A stretch of 64,000 nt of DNA from an uncultured Bacteroidota bacterium (lineage in GTDB: Bacteria > Bacteroidota > Bacteroidia > Flavobacteriales > Flavobacteriaceae), in contig CACERG010000004.1 in NCBI GenBank assembly GCA_902561795.1, positions 32,115 through 96,114 of the forward strand. The letters run 5' to 3'. This document shows positions 25,851 to 35,600 of the stretch, one piece after another (position 1 is the stretch's first letter; each line of letters begins with the position of its first letter). The notes beneath the pieces were generated by a model, which was not told the DNA's origin, did no database searches, and worked only from the letters and a program-made list of their open reading frames with translations. The translations under genes and the position numbers were made by a program.

Positions 25851-25944
25851 TAGATGCTAAACTAACTTCTGCCTTAGCAGTCTAAGCAACTTTGATTATT
25901 TATTATATTAATGAACATCGTTTTGTTAAACAAAACAGATCCAA

Positions 25945-26331
25945 TTAACGTTTTGAAAATTGGAATTTTTTTCTCGCCTTCTTTTGACCAAACTTTTTTC
26001 GTTCAACCATCCTAGGATCTCTTGTTAAAAGGCCTTCAGGTTTTAATTCTGCCCTGTGCTCACTGTTAATTTTACACAAAGCTCTCGAAATAGCAAGACG
26101 AATTGCTTCAGCTTGACCATTGCTTCCGCCACCTTTCACTGTAATTTTCAGGTCAAAATCACCTTCAGTATTTGTTAAAATAAAAGGTTGCATTAGTTTA
26201 TACTGTAGGCTGGGAGTTGTGAAATATTCTGTATGCTTTTTATTATTGACCGTAATTTTCCCCTTTCCCTTATTTACATAAAGGCGGGCAACTGATGTTT
26301 TACGGCGACCAATTGTGTGAATAATATCCAT
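25945..26331 (-). CDS. rpsI: 30S ribosomal protein S9
   Basis: 128 residues. IGRRKTSVARLYVNKGKG at the start, GGSNGQAEAIRLAISRAL in the middle, and the basic C-terminus KKFGQKKARKKFQFSKR whose last Lys-Arg reaches the P-site tRNA. It begins at the last base of rplM (one-base overlap), the standard L13-S9 pair. Confidence 0.97.
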   Translation of the reverse strand: MDIIHTIGRRKTSVARLYVNKGKGKITVNNKKHTEYFTTPSLQYKLMQPFILTNTEGDFDLKITVKGGGSNGQAEAIRLAISRALCKINSEHRAELKPEGLLTRDPRMVERKKFGQKKARKKFQFSKR

Positions 26332-26786
26332 TATAAGTAGTCTTTAAGATTAATTATTTTTGGATTCTGTGAATCTTGCTTGTGATTTTCGTCTCCATAA
26401 ACTCTTAAGTTTCTAAATAAGGATGCACCCAGTTTATTTTTTGGAAGCATTCCACGCACTGATTTTTCTACAAGACGGGTATTGTTTTTGTTATGTATTT
26501 GGATAGGATTTAACAAACGTTGGCCTCCAGGATAACCTGTATGGCGGATGTATTTTTTTTGCTCCCATTTGTTACCAGTTAATTTAATTTTTGCAGCATT
26601 TAATACAATAACGTTATCTCCACAATCAACGTGAGGGGTATAATTGCTTTTGTATTTACCTCTTAAAAAATTTGCTATTATAGAACAAGCTCTTCCGAGT
26701 GGAATATTTTTTACATCAATAACAACCCACTGTTTATTAACTGTGGCTGCATTTGCTGAAATTGTTTTATATACTAAAGAATTCAA
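26331..26786 (-). CDS. rplM: 50S ribosomal protein L13 (TTG start)
   Basis: I set the start at TTG 26786, which gives MNSLVYKTISANAATVNKQW and exactly 151 residues, the family length in Flavobacteriia. The frame stays open upstream to an ATG at 26918, but those 44 extra residues are unlike any L13 and overlap the end of polA. Core signatures are PLGRACSIIANFLRGK, PHVDCGDNVIVLNA and VRGMLPKNKLG. A TACATTTG promoter element lies 39 bases upstream, inside the longer frame, which supports the short form. Confidence 0.93.
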   Translation of the reverse strand: MNSLVYKTISANAATVNKQWVVIDVKNIPLGRACSIIANFLRGKYKSNYTPHVDCGDNVIVLNAAKIKLTGNKWEQKKYIRHTGYPGGQRLLNPIQIHNKNNTRLVEKSVRGMLPKNKLGASLFRNLRVYGDENHKQDSQNPKIINLKDYL

Positions 26787-26824
26787 ATAAAAATTTTTTT
26801 TTTGGAAATCGTTCCAATAGCGTG

Positions 26825-26832
26825 CAAATGTA
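26825..26832 (-). promoter_or_regulatory. -7 promoter element for the rplM-rpsI-rpsB-tsf operon
   Basis: TACATTTG on the minus strand fits TAnnTTTG and sits 38 bases before the TTG start of rplM, in the 113-base gap after polA. A -33 TTG is not obvious. Confidence 0.5.
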
Positions 26833-26899
26833 CAACTATAAATTGCTTTGGGAAATTTTTTTTCAATTATTTTAAGGTTTATTAGACTAAGAAATTGAT

Positions 26900-29701
26900 T
26901 TAATGTGCTTCTAACCAATTACTTCCTATCCCTATGTCTACAACTAGTGGAACTTCAAGTTTAAAAGCATTTTCCATCTCTTCTTTGATCAAAATTTTAA
27001 TTTCATCAATTTCATCTTTAGGTACATCAAAAACCAATTCGTCGTGTACTTGTAAAATCATTTTAGAACTTTTGTTTTCGCTTTTTAACCTTTTTTGTAT
27101 AGCAATCATAGCCAATTTAATAATATCAGCTGCACTGCCTTGTATAGGTGCATTTACAGCATTGCGCTCCGCAGAGCCTCTTAAAATTGCATTTTGTGAA
27201 TTAATATCCTTTAAATAGCGTCTTCTACCTAAAATAGTACTGACATAACCGTTATCTCTTGCAAAATCAATTTGTTCATAAATGTAAGAGCGCAGCATTG
27301 GGTATGTTGAATAATATGCCTCTATAAGCTCTTTTGATTCGGTTCGGCTTAAATTGGTTTGCTGACTTAAACCAAATGCAGAAACTCCATAGATTATTCC
27401 AAAATTTATAGTTTTAGCATTGCTCCTTTGTTCTCGACTAACCTTGTCAAGATTAACATTAAATACTTTTGCAGCTGTTGCAGCATGAATATCCTCATGA
27501 TTTTTGAAAGCACCTAGCATGCCTTCATCCTTACTTAGGGCAGCAATAATCCTTAGCTCAATTTGTGAATAATCAGCTGCTAGAAGCAAATGATTTTCAT
27601 CCCTGGCTATAAAAGCCTTTCTGACTTGTTGACCTCTTTCTGTTCTTACAGGTATATTTTGTAGGTTTGGGTTGTTACTACTTAATCGTCCAGTAGCAGC
27701 AACAGCTTGGTTGTAAATAGTATGTATTCTCCCAGACTTTAAGTTGATTTCATTAGGTAAGGCGTCAACATAAGTATTTTGAAGTTTTTGTAATGATCTC
27801 CAATCCAAAATATTTGATATGATCTTATGCTCTTTTGCTAAGCTTGAAAGAACATCTTCAGAAGTAGAGTACTGACCTGTTTTTGTTTTCTTAGGCTTTT
27901 CCACTAACTTCAATTCATCAAAAAGAACTGAACCCAATTGTTTTGGCGAGGCTAAATTAAAATCTACTCCTGCCTCATTATGAATTAAATTTTCCAAGCT
28001 TTTAATGTCATCTAAAAGGACCTTTGATAATCCCTTTAAAAATTTTGTATCAAGGTTGACACCCTCACATTCCATATCTGTTAAAACTTCAACTAATGGA
28101 ATTTCCACATTACTAAATAATTCCAATGTTTTTGTTTTTTTCATTTCTTTCTCAAAATGAGATTTTAGTTGAAATGTTATATCGGCGTCTTCTACTGCAT
28201 ATTCGGTTTGATCTTCAATGGAAACTTCTCTCATACTCCTTTGATTTATTCCTTTTTTACCAATTAGTTCAGTTATTGACTTAGGACTATATTTTAGGTA
28301 GGTTTCAGCTAAAATATCCATGTTGTGGCGCATATCTGGGTTTATAAGATAATGTGCAACCATTGTATCAAATAATTGACCTTTTACATTTATGTTGTAG
28401 TTTTTAAGGACTTTGAGATCATATTTTAAATTGTGACCAATTTTTTTTATTTCTTGATTTTCAAAAAATACTTTCATGGGCTCTAATATTTCAAGCGCTT
28501 TTTCTTTTTCTTCAGGGATAGAAAGATAATAACCCTTCCCGGCTTCCCAGGAAAATGCAATCCCGACTAATTCTGAATGTAATGCATTTAAGGATGTAGT
28601 TTCAGTATCAAAACAAACCTCTTTTTCTTTAATAAGGCTTTCTAATAATAGCCTCCTTCCCATATCAGTCTCCACCGACTGATATAAATGTTCTGTATTT
28701 GAAAGATTTTTCCTTTCTGATTTTTGATCCTCATTCTTAAAGCCGTTTCCAGGAGATGCAAAAAGATCGAACTGTTTTCCTTCCCTATATACATCATCTA
28801 GATTGTTTAATTTTTCCTTTTGAAAAATCTTTTTAAAAGTTTCCTTAATTCTTCGAAATTCTAGTTCATCAAAAAGAGCATTTACTTCCGAATGATCAGG
28901 GTCGTCAAATTTATATTTTTCAGCTTCAAATTTTACAGGAACATCTAACATTATAGTAGCTAATTTTTTAGACAAAAGGCCCTGAGCTTTATTTGCTTCA
29001 ATTTTTTCTCCAAGTTTTCCTTTTATTTCACTTGAATTTTCTAAAACAGCCTCAATATTTCCATAAGTTTTGAGAAGTTTTTTTGCTGTTTTATCCCCAA
29101 CACCTGGTAAACCAGGAATATTATCTACCGCATCACCCATCATCCCTAAATAGTCTTTCACTTGTTCAGGGTGTTCTATTTCAAATTTTTTCTGGACCTC
29201 AGGGATTCCCCAAATTTCAATTCCATTTCCCATTCTTGAAGGGCGATACATGAAAATATTTTTTGAGACCAATTGTGCAAAGTCCTTATCAGGAGTGACC
29301 ATAAAAACTTGATACCCTTCTTTTTCAGCTTGTTTTGCAAGGGTACCAATTATGTCGTCTGCTTCGAATCCTTCTTTTACTACTGTTGTTATATGCATTG
29401 CATTAAGCAGCTTTTCAATGTACGGTATTGCAACAGTTATAGGCTCTGGGGTTTCTTCTCGATTAGCCTTATAATCTGAAAAAAGCTCTGTTCTACTTTT
29501 CGAACCTCCCCTATCAAAACAAACAGCTAAATGATCAGGACGTTCTCGATTAATTAGGTCCAATAACGAATTTGTAAAGCCCATAATTGCTGATGTATCC
29601 ATTCCCTTAGAATTAATCCGAGGGTTTTTGATAAATGCATAATAACCTCTAAAAATTAGAGCGTAGGCGTCAAGTAAAAAAAGACTTTTTTTAGTAGACA
29701 T
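26900..29701 (-). CDS. polA: DNA polymerase I
   Basis: 933 residues with all three domains. The 5'-nuclease domain starts LFLLDAYALIFRGYYAF and includes KDYLGMMGDAVDNIPGLPGVGDK. The 3'-5' exonuclease motif CFDTETTSLNAL keeps the catalytic Asp and Glu near residue 338, so proofreading is likely intact. The polymerase has DYSQIELRIIAAL, the O-helix RSNAKTINFGIIYG with Phe at the sugar-selecting position, and QVHDELVFDVP. It fills gaps in repair and removes RNA primers. It is transcribed alone or just ahead of the ribosomal operon. Confidence 0.97.
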   Translation of the reverse strand: MSTKKSLFLLDAYALIFRGYYAFIKNPRINSKGMDTSAIMGFTNSLLDLINRERPDHLAVCFDRGGSKSRTELFSDYKANREETPEPITVAIPYIEKLLNAMHITTVVKEGFEADDIIGTLAKQAEKEGYQVFMVTPDKDFAQLVSKNIFMYRPSRMGNGIEIWGIPEVQKKFEIEHPEQVKDYLGMMGDAVDNIPGLPGVGDKTAKKLLKTYGNIEAVLENSSEIKGKLGEKIEANKAQGLLSKKLATIMLDVPVKFEAEKYKFDDPDHSEVNALFDELEFRRIKETFKKIFQKEKLNNLDDVYREGKQFDLFASPGNGFKNEDQKSERKNLSNTEHLYQSVETDMGRRLLLESLIKEKEVCFDTETTSLNALHSELVGIAFSWEAGKGYYLSIPEEKEKALEILEPMKVFFENQEIKKIGHNLKYDLKVLKNYNINVKGQLFDTMVAHYLINPDMRHNMDILAETYLKYSPKSITELIGKKGINQRSMREVSIEDQTEYAVEDADITFQLKSHFEKEMKKTKTLELFSNVEIPLVEVLTDMECEGVNLDTKFLKGLSKVLLDDIKSLENLIHNEAGVDFNLASPKQLGSVLFDELKLVEKPKKTKTGQYSTSEDVLSSLAKEHKIISNILDWRSLQKLQNTYVDALPNEINLKSGRIHTIYNQAVAATGRLSSNNPNLQNIPVRTERGQQVRKAFIARDENHLLLAADYSQIELRIIAALSKDEGMLGAFKNHEDIHAATAAKVFNVNLDKVSREQRSNAKTINFGIIYGVSAFGLSQQTNLSRTESKELIEAYYSTYPMLRSYIYEQIDFARDNGYVSTILGRRRYLKDINSQNAILRGSAERNAVNAPIQGSAADIIKLAMIAIQKRLKSENKSSKMILQVHDELVFDVPKDEIDEIKILIKEEMENAFKLEVPLVVDIGIGSNWLEAH

Positions 29702-29809
29702 GTAATAGTTTCTGTTAAATTAATAAACTTTATCAAAGTAAAAATTGAAAACTCCATAATAACTCTTCAAACTTTTCATCCGCTTACATATATAATTTTA
29801 ATGAGGAAT

Positions 29810-29857
29810 ATTCCATAAATTAAAAGTATATAAATAAGTATTTTTAATTTATGGAAT
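29810..29857 (+). repeat. 16-bp perfect inverted repeat covering the tadA start codon
   Basis: Left arm 29810-29825 (ATTCCATAAATTAAAA) is the exact reverse complement of 29842-29857; pairing can extend a further 3-4 bp inward with wobble pairs, leaving a loop near 29830-29837. The right arm contains the tadA ATG (29851-29853). If the left arm is transcribed, the start codon is buried in a long AT-rich stem. Confidence 0.75.
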
Positions 29858-30288
29858 TTGATGATTCATATTTTATGAAAATTGCACTAAAAGAAGCAGA
29901 AAAAGCTGCTTCAATTGGTGAGATACCAGTAGGTGCAGTTATTGTAAATAATAAAAAAATTATAGCACGCGCACATAACCTAACTCAAAGACTTAATGAT
30001 GTGACTGCTCATGCCGAAATGCAGGCTATTACTTCTGCAGCAAACTATTTAAATGGAAAGTATTTAGTTGGCTGTACTCTTTTTGTAACTCTGGAACCCT
30101 GTATAATGTGTGCTGGAGCATTAGCTTGGAGTCAAATAGACAGGGTAGTTTACGGCGCGTCAGATTCCAAAAGAGGCTTCAGCCAAGCTGGAATAAAGTT
30201 GCATCCTAAAACAATTCACAGTGGAGGGGTCTTAGCTAAAGAATCAAGAATTTTAATTGACAGTTTTTTTTCTAAAAGGAGAAAATAG
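29851..30288 (+). CDS. tadA: tRNA adenosine(34) deaminase TadA
   Basis: 145 residues. It deaminates A34 to inosine in tRNA-Arg(ACG). Zinc and catalytic residues: HAEMQAI with His and the proton-shuttling Glu, and EPCIMCAGAL with the two cysteines. IGEIPVGAVIV near the N-terminus is the usual TadA signature, which supports the start at 29851. The start codon lies inside a perfect 16-bp inverted repeat. It is convergent with the cold-shock gene. Confidence 0.94.
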   Translation: MEFDDSYFMKIALKEAEKAASIGEIPVGAVIVNNKKIIARAHNLTQRLNDVTAHAEMQAITSAANYLNGKYLVGCTLFVTLEPCIMCAGALAWSQIDRVVYGASDSKRGFSQAGIKLHPKTIHSGGVLAKESRILIDSFFSKRRK

Positions 30289-30315
30289 ACCTTTTATCTC
30301 CTAAAATCAAAACGT

Positions 30316-30510
30316 TTATTCCACAAGTGTTATGTTGGTAGCTTGCTTACCTTTTTTGCCTTCCTCTTCAACATATTCTACTTTAGAGCCTTCTTTTAAA
30401 GAATTTCCATTAAGTGATGAAACATGAACGAAAACGTCTTCTCCAGACTCATCGTTGGTAATAAAGCCATATCCTTTTGCTTCATTAAAAAATTTAACTG
30501 TACCTGTCAT
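30316..30510 (-). CDS. Cold-shock domain protein (CspA family)
   Basis: 64 residues, a single OB-fold cold-shock domain. [17 protein letters not shown] contains RNP1 (KGYGFI), and DVFVHVSSL is RNP2; both bind single-stranded RNA or DNA. Such proteins act as RNA chaperones. The leader from the nearby TACCTTTG element is short (about 15-20 bases), unlike the long thermosensing leader of E. coli cspA. Confidence 0.95.
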   Translation of the reverse strand: MTGTVKFFNEAKGYGFITNDESGEDVFVHVSSLNGNSLKEGSKVEYVEEEGKKGKQATNITLVE

Positions 30511-30530
30511 TTTTATTATTATAATTTAGT

Positions 30531-30538
30531 CAAAGGTA
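30531..30538 (-). promoter_or_regulatory. -7 promoter element of the cold-shock gene
   Basis: TACCTTTG on the minus strand matches TAnnTTTG, 20 bases before the ATG. No good -33 TTG at the usual spacing. Confidence 0.45.
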
Positions 30539-30626
30539 ACTTTATTATTTATGGAGAGCTCCTTTTTTGCAATTTTATTTTTAGTATCAAATTTTGTCCT
30601 AATTTTTTAAAGGACTAAAGCTCTTT

Positions 30627-30860
30627 TTATTTTCTATCTCTAATTTTTTTCAAATTCTTTTCACTAAGCACGTAATCCTTAAGTTTTTTCCCTTTCCAAC
30701 GGTGATAAAGAAAAATAGGTAAGTAAATAAATGCAGCAATAATAACTGTAAAACCAACGATTCTTTCGCCAAAAGTAAAATCGATAAAGTTTTTATGATA
30801 AAGACCGTAACTTAAGCTAATTGTAATTAAGGAAAATAGAATTCGAAGAAAAACTTTCAT
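30627..30860 (-). CDS. Small two-helix membrane protein, unknown function
   Basis: 77 residues with two hydrophobic segments (about 3-20 and 33-52) and a basic C-terminus ([18 protein letters not shown]...). Its ATG overlaps the aspS stop by 4 bases, so it is very likely translated together with aspS. No family is recognised; its size, topology and position resemble small inner-membrane proteins often found after aspS in flavobacteria. Confidence 0.65.
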   Translation of the reverse strand: MKVFLRILFSLITISLSYGLYHKNFIDFTFGERIVGFTVIIAAFIYLPIFLYHRWKGKKLKDYVLSEKNLKKIRDRK

Positions 30861-32617
30861 TCACCTTTTGTGTTATCAATTTTAAGGGAGAGCTCTTTTA
30901 TTTGAACAGGATCAATATGGGACGGCGCATTTATCATAACATCTCTTCCACTATTATTTTTTGGAAAGGCAATGAAATCCCGAATAATTTCTTCTCCTGC
31001 AAGAATAGCGATTAGGCGATCTAGACCAAATGCAATTCCACCATGAGGAGGAGCTCCATAACGAAAAGCTTCCATAAGAAAACCGAATTGTTCCGAAGCA
31101 TTTTTTTTTGAAAGTCCAAGTAAATCAAAAATTTTAGATTGAAGATCTTGATCGTGTATTCGTATTGAGCCACCTCCAATTTCATTTCCGTTAATTATTA
31201 AGTCATAAGCACTTGCTTTGACTGAGGAAGGATCTTTTTCAAGTAAATCAAGATGTTCAGATTTTGGAGCAGTAAAAGGATGGTGAATGGCTTGATAACG
31301 CTTAGTTTCCTTGTCCCATTTAAAAAGTGGAAAATCTGTAACCCAAACTGGAGCAAAAATTTCAGGATTTCTCATTTCCAAACGTTCTGCTAATTCCATA
31401 CGAAGAGAACTTATTTGGAACCGCGCAGCATTTGTTTCACCCGCAAGCACAAAAATTAAGTCTCCAGGTTTAGCTTTACAACTTTCTGCCCAAAGTTTAA
31501 AGTCGGCTTCAGTATAAAATTTATCTACTGATGATTTAAAACTTTCATCAGTATTAAATTTTAACCAAATCATACCTTTTGCACCAACCTGCGGCCGCTT
31601 AACCCAATTTATATACTCATCAATATCTTTTCTGGAAAAAGTTGCAGCGCCAGGGACAACAATTCCGACAACAAGATCACTTTTATCAAATATTTCAAAA
31701 CCCTTGCCTTGTGTAACGCTATTCAACTCAGTGAGGGTCATTTCAAAACGAACATCAGGTTTATCAGTTCCATATTTTTCCATTGCTTCATCGTAAGTTA
31801 TTCTAGGGATGTCAGCAATCTCTATATCTTTAATTTCTTTAAGTAAATATTTTACTAGATTTTCAAATACAGCTAAAATATCGTCTTGCTGCACAAATGA
31901 CATCTCACAATCAATTTGAGTAAACTCAGGTTGTCTATCCGCTCTTAAGTCTTCATCTCTAAAACATTTTACAATTTGGAAGTACTTATCAATCCCGCCA
32001 ACCATTAATAATTGCTTGAAAGTTTGTGGAGATTGGGGCAAAGCATAAAATTGTCCTGGACTTGATCTTGAAGGAACTATGAAGTCACGTGCTCCTTCAG
32101 GTGTTGATTTTATTAAATATGGTGTTTCAACATCAATAAAACCAGCTTTTATCAAGTACTCACGAATTAACATACTTACTTTCGAACGAAATATTAATTT
32201 TTCTTTAACTGGATTTCTTCGAATATCTAGATATCGAAACTGCATTCTAAGTTCTTCACCTCCATCAGTATGGTCTTCAATTGTAAAAGGAGGGACAAGA
32301 GCCTCATTTAAGACAAATAAATCTTTTACTAATATCTCTACAGCCCCAGTTTTAATGTTGCGATTTTTAGCTTCCCGTTCAATTACATCGCCTTTTATTT
32401 TAATTATAAATTCTCTTCCAAGCTTACCAGCTTTTTTGAAAATTTCAATAGGGCTTCGTTTTTCGTCAAAAACCAATTGAGTAATACCATACCGATCTCT
32501 AATATCTACCCATATAATAAAACCTTTATCCCTAATCCTATGTACCCATCCAGACAAGGTGACACTTTTATTTAAGTCATTTATTGTTAATGCACCACAG
32601 TTATGCGATCTATACAT
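30857..32617 (-). CDS. aspS: Aspartyl-tRNA synthetase
   Basis: 586 residues, bacterial type with the inserted GAD domain. N-terminal OB-fold anticodon-binding part ([14 protein letters not shown]), class II motif 2 [18 protein letters not shown], and motif 3 [14 protein letters not shown]. It charges tRNA-Asp in the cytoplasm. Whether it is discriminating or non-discriminating cannot be told without knowing if gatCAB is present. Confidence 0.97.
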   Translation of the reverse strand: MYRSHNCGALTINDLNKSVTLSGWVHRIRDKGFIIWVDIRDRYGITQLVFDEKRSPIEIFKKAGKLGREFIIKIKGDVIEREAKNRNIKTGAVEILVKDLFVLNEALVPPFTIEDHTDGGEELRMQFRYLDIRRNPVKEKLIFRSKVSMLIREYLIKAGFIDVETPYLIKSTPEGARDFIVPSRSSPGQFYALPQSPQTFKQLLMVGGIDKYFQIVKCFRDEDLRADRQPEFTQIDCEMSFVQQDDILAVFENLVKYLLKEIKDIEIADIPRITYDEAMEKYGTDKPDVRFEMTLTELNSVTQGKGFEIFDKSDLVVGIVVPGAATFSRKDIDEYINWVKRPQVGAKGMIWLKFNTDESFKSSVDKFYTEADFKLWAESCKAKPGDLIFVLAGETNAARFQISSLRMELAERLEMRNPEIFAPVWVTDFPLFKWDKETKRYQAIHHPFTAPKSEHLDLLEKDPSSVKASAYDLIINGNEIGGGSIRIHDQDLQSKIFDLLGLSKKNASEQFGFLMEAFRYGAPPHGGIAFGLDRLIAILAGEEIIRDFIAFPKNNSGRDVMINAPSHIDPVQIKELSLKIDNTKGE

Positions 32618-32680
32618 AATATTTCTAGTTGAGGTAAAAATAAAAAATCCTAATGCGTTTGCAGTATGATTTTGTATTCT

Positions 32681-35600
32681 TTATAATTTTTTCTTGAGCC
32701 AAACTTTAATTGAATATACTATTGAAAAAGTTGCAGGCACAATTACAAGGGTCAAAAATGTGGCAAAAGTTAAGCCAAATATTACAGTCCATGCTAAAGG
32801 ACCCCAAAAAATCACATTATCACCTCCAATATAGATTTTTGGATCTAGATCTGAGAATAAAGAGAAAAAATCAATGTTAAGACCAATTGCAAGAGGTATT
32901 AAACCTAGAACAGTTGTTATTGCTGTAAGTATAACAGGCCTTAGTCTTGCAGTACCACCCTCTATTATTGCTTTTATTGCTTCTTTTTTTTCTAAAATAA
33001 AACCTTCAGGAACTTTAAGCGCAATAGTTTTTCTATCAATCAATAACTGTGTATAATCTAAGAGAACTACTCCATTATTAACAACAATTCCTGCTAATGA
33101 AATGATTCCCATCATTGTCATTAGAATAACAAATGGCATTTGAAAAGCCATCAATCCAAGGAACACACCTGTAAAACTTAGGAAAATAGAAAGTAAAATA
33201 ATAATAGGTTTAGAGATTGAATTAAATTGGAAAACGAGTAGTAATAATATTAATCCTAAAGCTGCTAACAGGGCATTTGATAGGAAAGACATATTTTTTT
33301 CTTGTTCTTCAATTTCACCAGAAAATTTGTATTGAATATCATCTTCTAAATTAAAACTTAAAAGAGCTTTCTTTATATTATCGACAACAGCATTTGCATT
33401 AAAACCCGCTAAAACGTCAGAATATAAAGTAACTACACGATTAAGTTGTCTATGTTTAATAGCATTAAAGCTGGTAATATTTTTTCTTTCAATTAATGAA
33501 GTAACAGGAATTTCTTTAATTTGACCATTTGCTGGATCTCTAAAAATAATATTTTGGTTAAATAAAGCATTATTGTCGTAACGATTAGATTTATTAAAAC
33601 GAACGTTAATTTCATAGTCCTCACCATCTTTTTTAAATATCCCAGCTTTGGTACCAAAAAGTGAGCTTCTTAAAAGTTGTCCTACTTGAGATGTTGATAC
33701 TCCTAACTCTCCAGCCTTTTTACGATCAATATTAATTTTTACTCCAGGTTTATTTTTACTTACATCAATCTTAAGTTCCTCAACACCAGCAATATTTATT
33801 TGGTTTAGGTAATCTTTCATAGATTTTGCCGTTTCAACCAATTCTATATATTCTTTTCCAGTAATTTCTATAGTTATTGGATATCCTGCTGGAGGACCAT
33901 TCGCATCCTTTTCTACTGAAATCGAAACTCCAGGAAACTTTCCATCTAGTTGTTGTTGAATATCCTTTCTTAATTCTTCACTAGATACACCTTCGCGCAA
34001 TTTGAATTCACGCATTGTAAGTGTAATTTTTCCTTTATGAGGGAGTTCATTTGTATTCCCACCATCAATAAAAGGATTTCCAGCTCCTTCACCAACTTGA
34101 GCTACTCCTGATTCAACTAGGAGGTTAAATTTATTTTTGTTGTATTTAGGACGGTCCATTACTTGGAAAACCTGTGATTCAATTTTTTTTGTAATTCGAT
34201 TAGTTTTTTCAATTGCAGTCCCTTCAGGATATTCTATTAATACAAGTATTTGTTGAGGTTGGTTTTCAGGAAAAAATTCAACGCGTGGTGGAAAAATTCC
34301 CATTAAAACGAAGGAAGTAAATAATAAGAAAAATGTCCCACCAAGAAAAAAAACTGGTTTATAACCGCTTAAAGCAAACGTCAAAAACTTACGATAACCA
34401 TTTTCAAGTTTAATTAAAAAAGTATTTTGAAAGGTATTTGCTAAATTTTTAATAAAAAGTTTGTACATCCAAAATAATATTGGTGTAAGTAGCATTAGAT
34501 TTCCCAAAAGCCGGAAATTTTGATTTCCAAATAATAGAATAATTCCCAAACTACCCAAAATGATAGTTAGACGCCAAAGGGACTTATTTGCGATTTCACG
34601 ATCCTTAATTTCCATAAATTGAGACACTAACATTGAATTGAAAAAAATTGCAACTATTAATGAAGAGCCTAGAACGACAGAAAGAGTAATTGGGAAATAA
34701 ATCATGAATTCTCCCATTAAACCTGGCCATGCTCCAAGAGGTACAAAAGCAGCAATAGTAGTTGCAGTTGAGACAATAATTGGGAAAGCAATCTCACCTA
34801 TTCCTGCCTTTGCAGCAGATATTCTTGACATGCCTTCCTTTTCCATTAAACGATATACATTTTCCACAACAACAATTCCATTATCTACCAGCATACCTAG
34901 TCCCATTACAAGGCCGAATAGAACCATAGTATTCATTGTGTATCCAAGTGTTGAAAGTATCATAAATGACATGAACATTGACATTGGTATAGCAAATCCT
35001 ACAAATAATGCATTTCTAAATCCTAAGAAAAACATTAGTACTGTTACCACGAGTAAAATTCCGAAAATGATACTATTTACAAGCTCGTTTACCTGATTGA
35101 GTGTTAAATTGGATGAATCATTTGAAATGGTAACTTTGATATCTGAAGGGAAACCAGTTTTTTTTAGATTTGTCACAATTTTTCTTATCTCACTAGAAGC
35201 TTTAATAAGATTTTTACCCCCTCTTTTGATTACGTTTAGCAAAACTGCTTTCTGACCAAAAGAACGCGCATATGATGTTGCCTCTTTTTCTTTAAAACTT
35301 ATTTTGGCGATCTCACCAAGATAGACTGGGCCTCCATCAGTTTTTACTACAATATTTTCAAGTTCTTCAGGTCTTTCAATCTCACCTGTTAAACGTATGT
35401 TACGCCTTTGCCCCCCCATAACTATATTTCCACTTGAGATAGTGGAGTTTTCATTTGAAATAGCACCTAAAATATCGTTAAACGATACTCTTGAAGCAGT
35501 CATTTTATAAACGTCTACAGCGACTTCGACTTCAAAAGTTTGAATCCCACGAATTTTAACTTCCTTTACTTGGGTTAATTGTTCAATTTGATTTTCTATG

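Noticed and set aside
25920..25936. Palindrome after rpsI as an intrinsic terminator
   Set aside because: The stem is short and AT-rich and is not followed by a U-tract on the minus strand.
26787..26918. Upstream extension of the L13 frame to an ATG
   Set aside because: No similarity to L13, overlaps polA and contains a promoter element; the TTG start gives the exact family length.
30596..30615. GTCCT/AGGAC inverted repeat after the 77-residue gene
   Set aside because: Only 5 bp with a 10-base loop and no U-tract; too weak to call a terminator.
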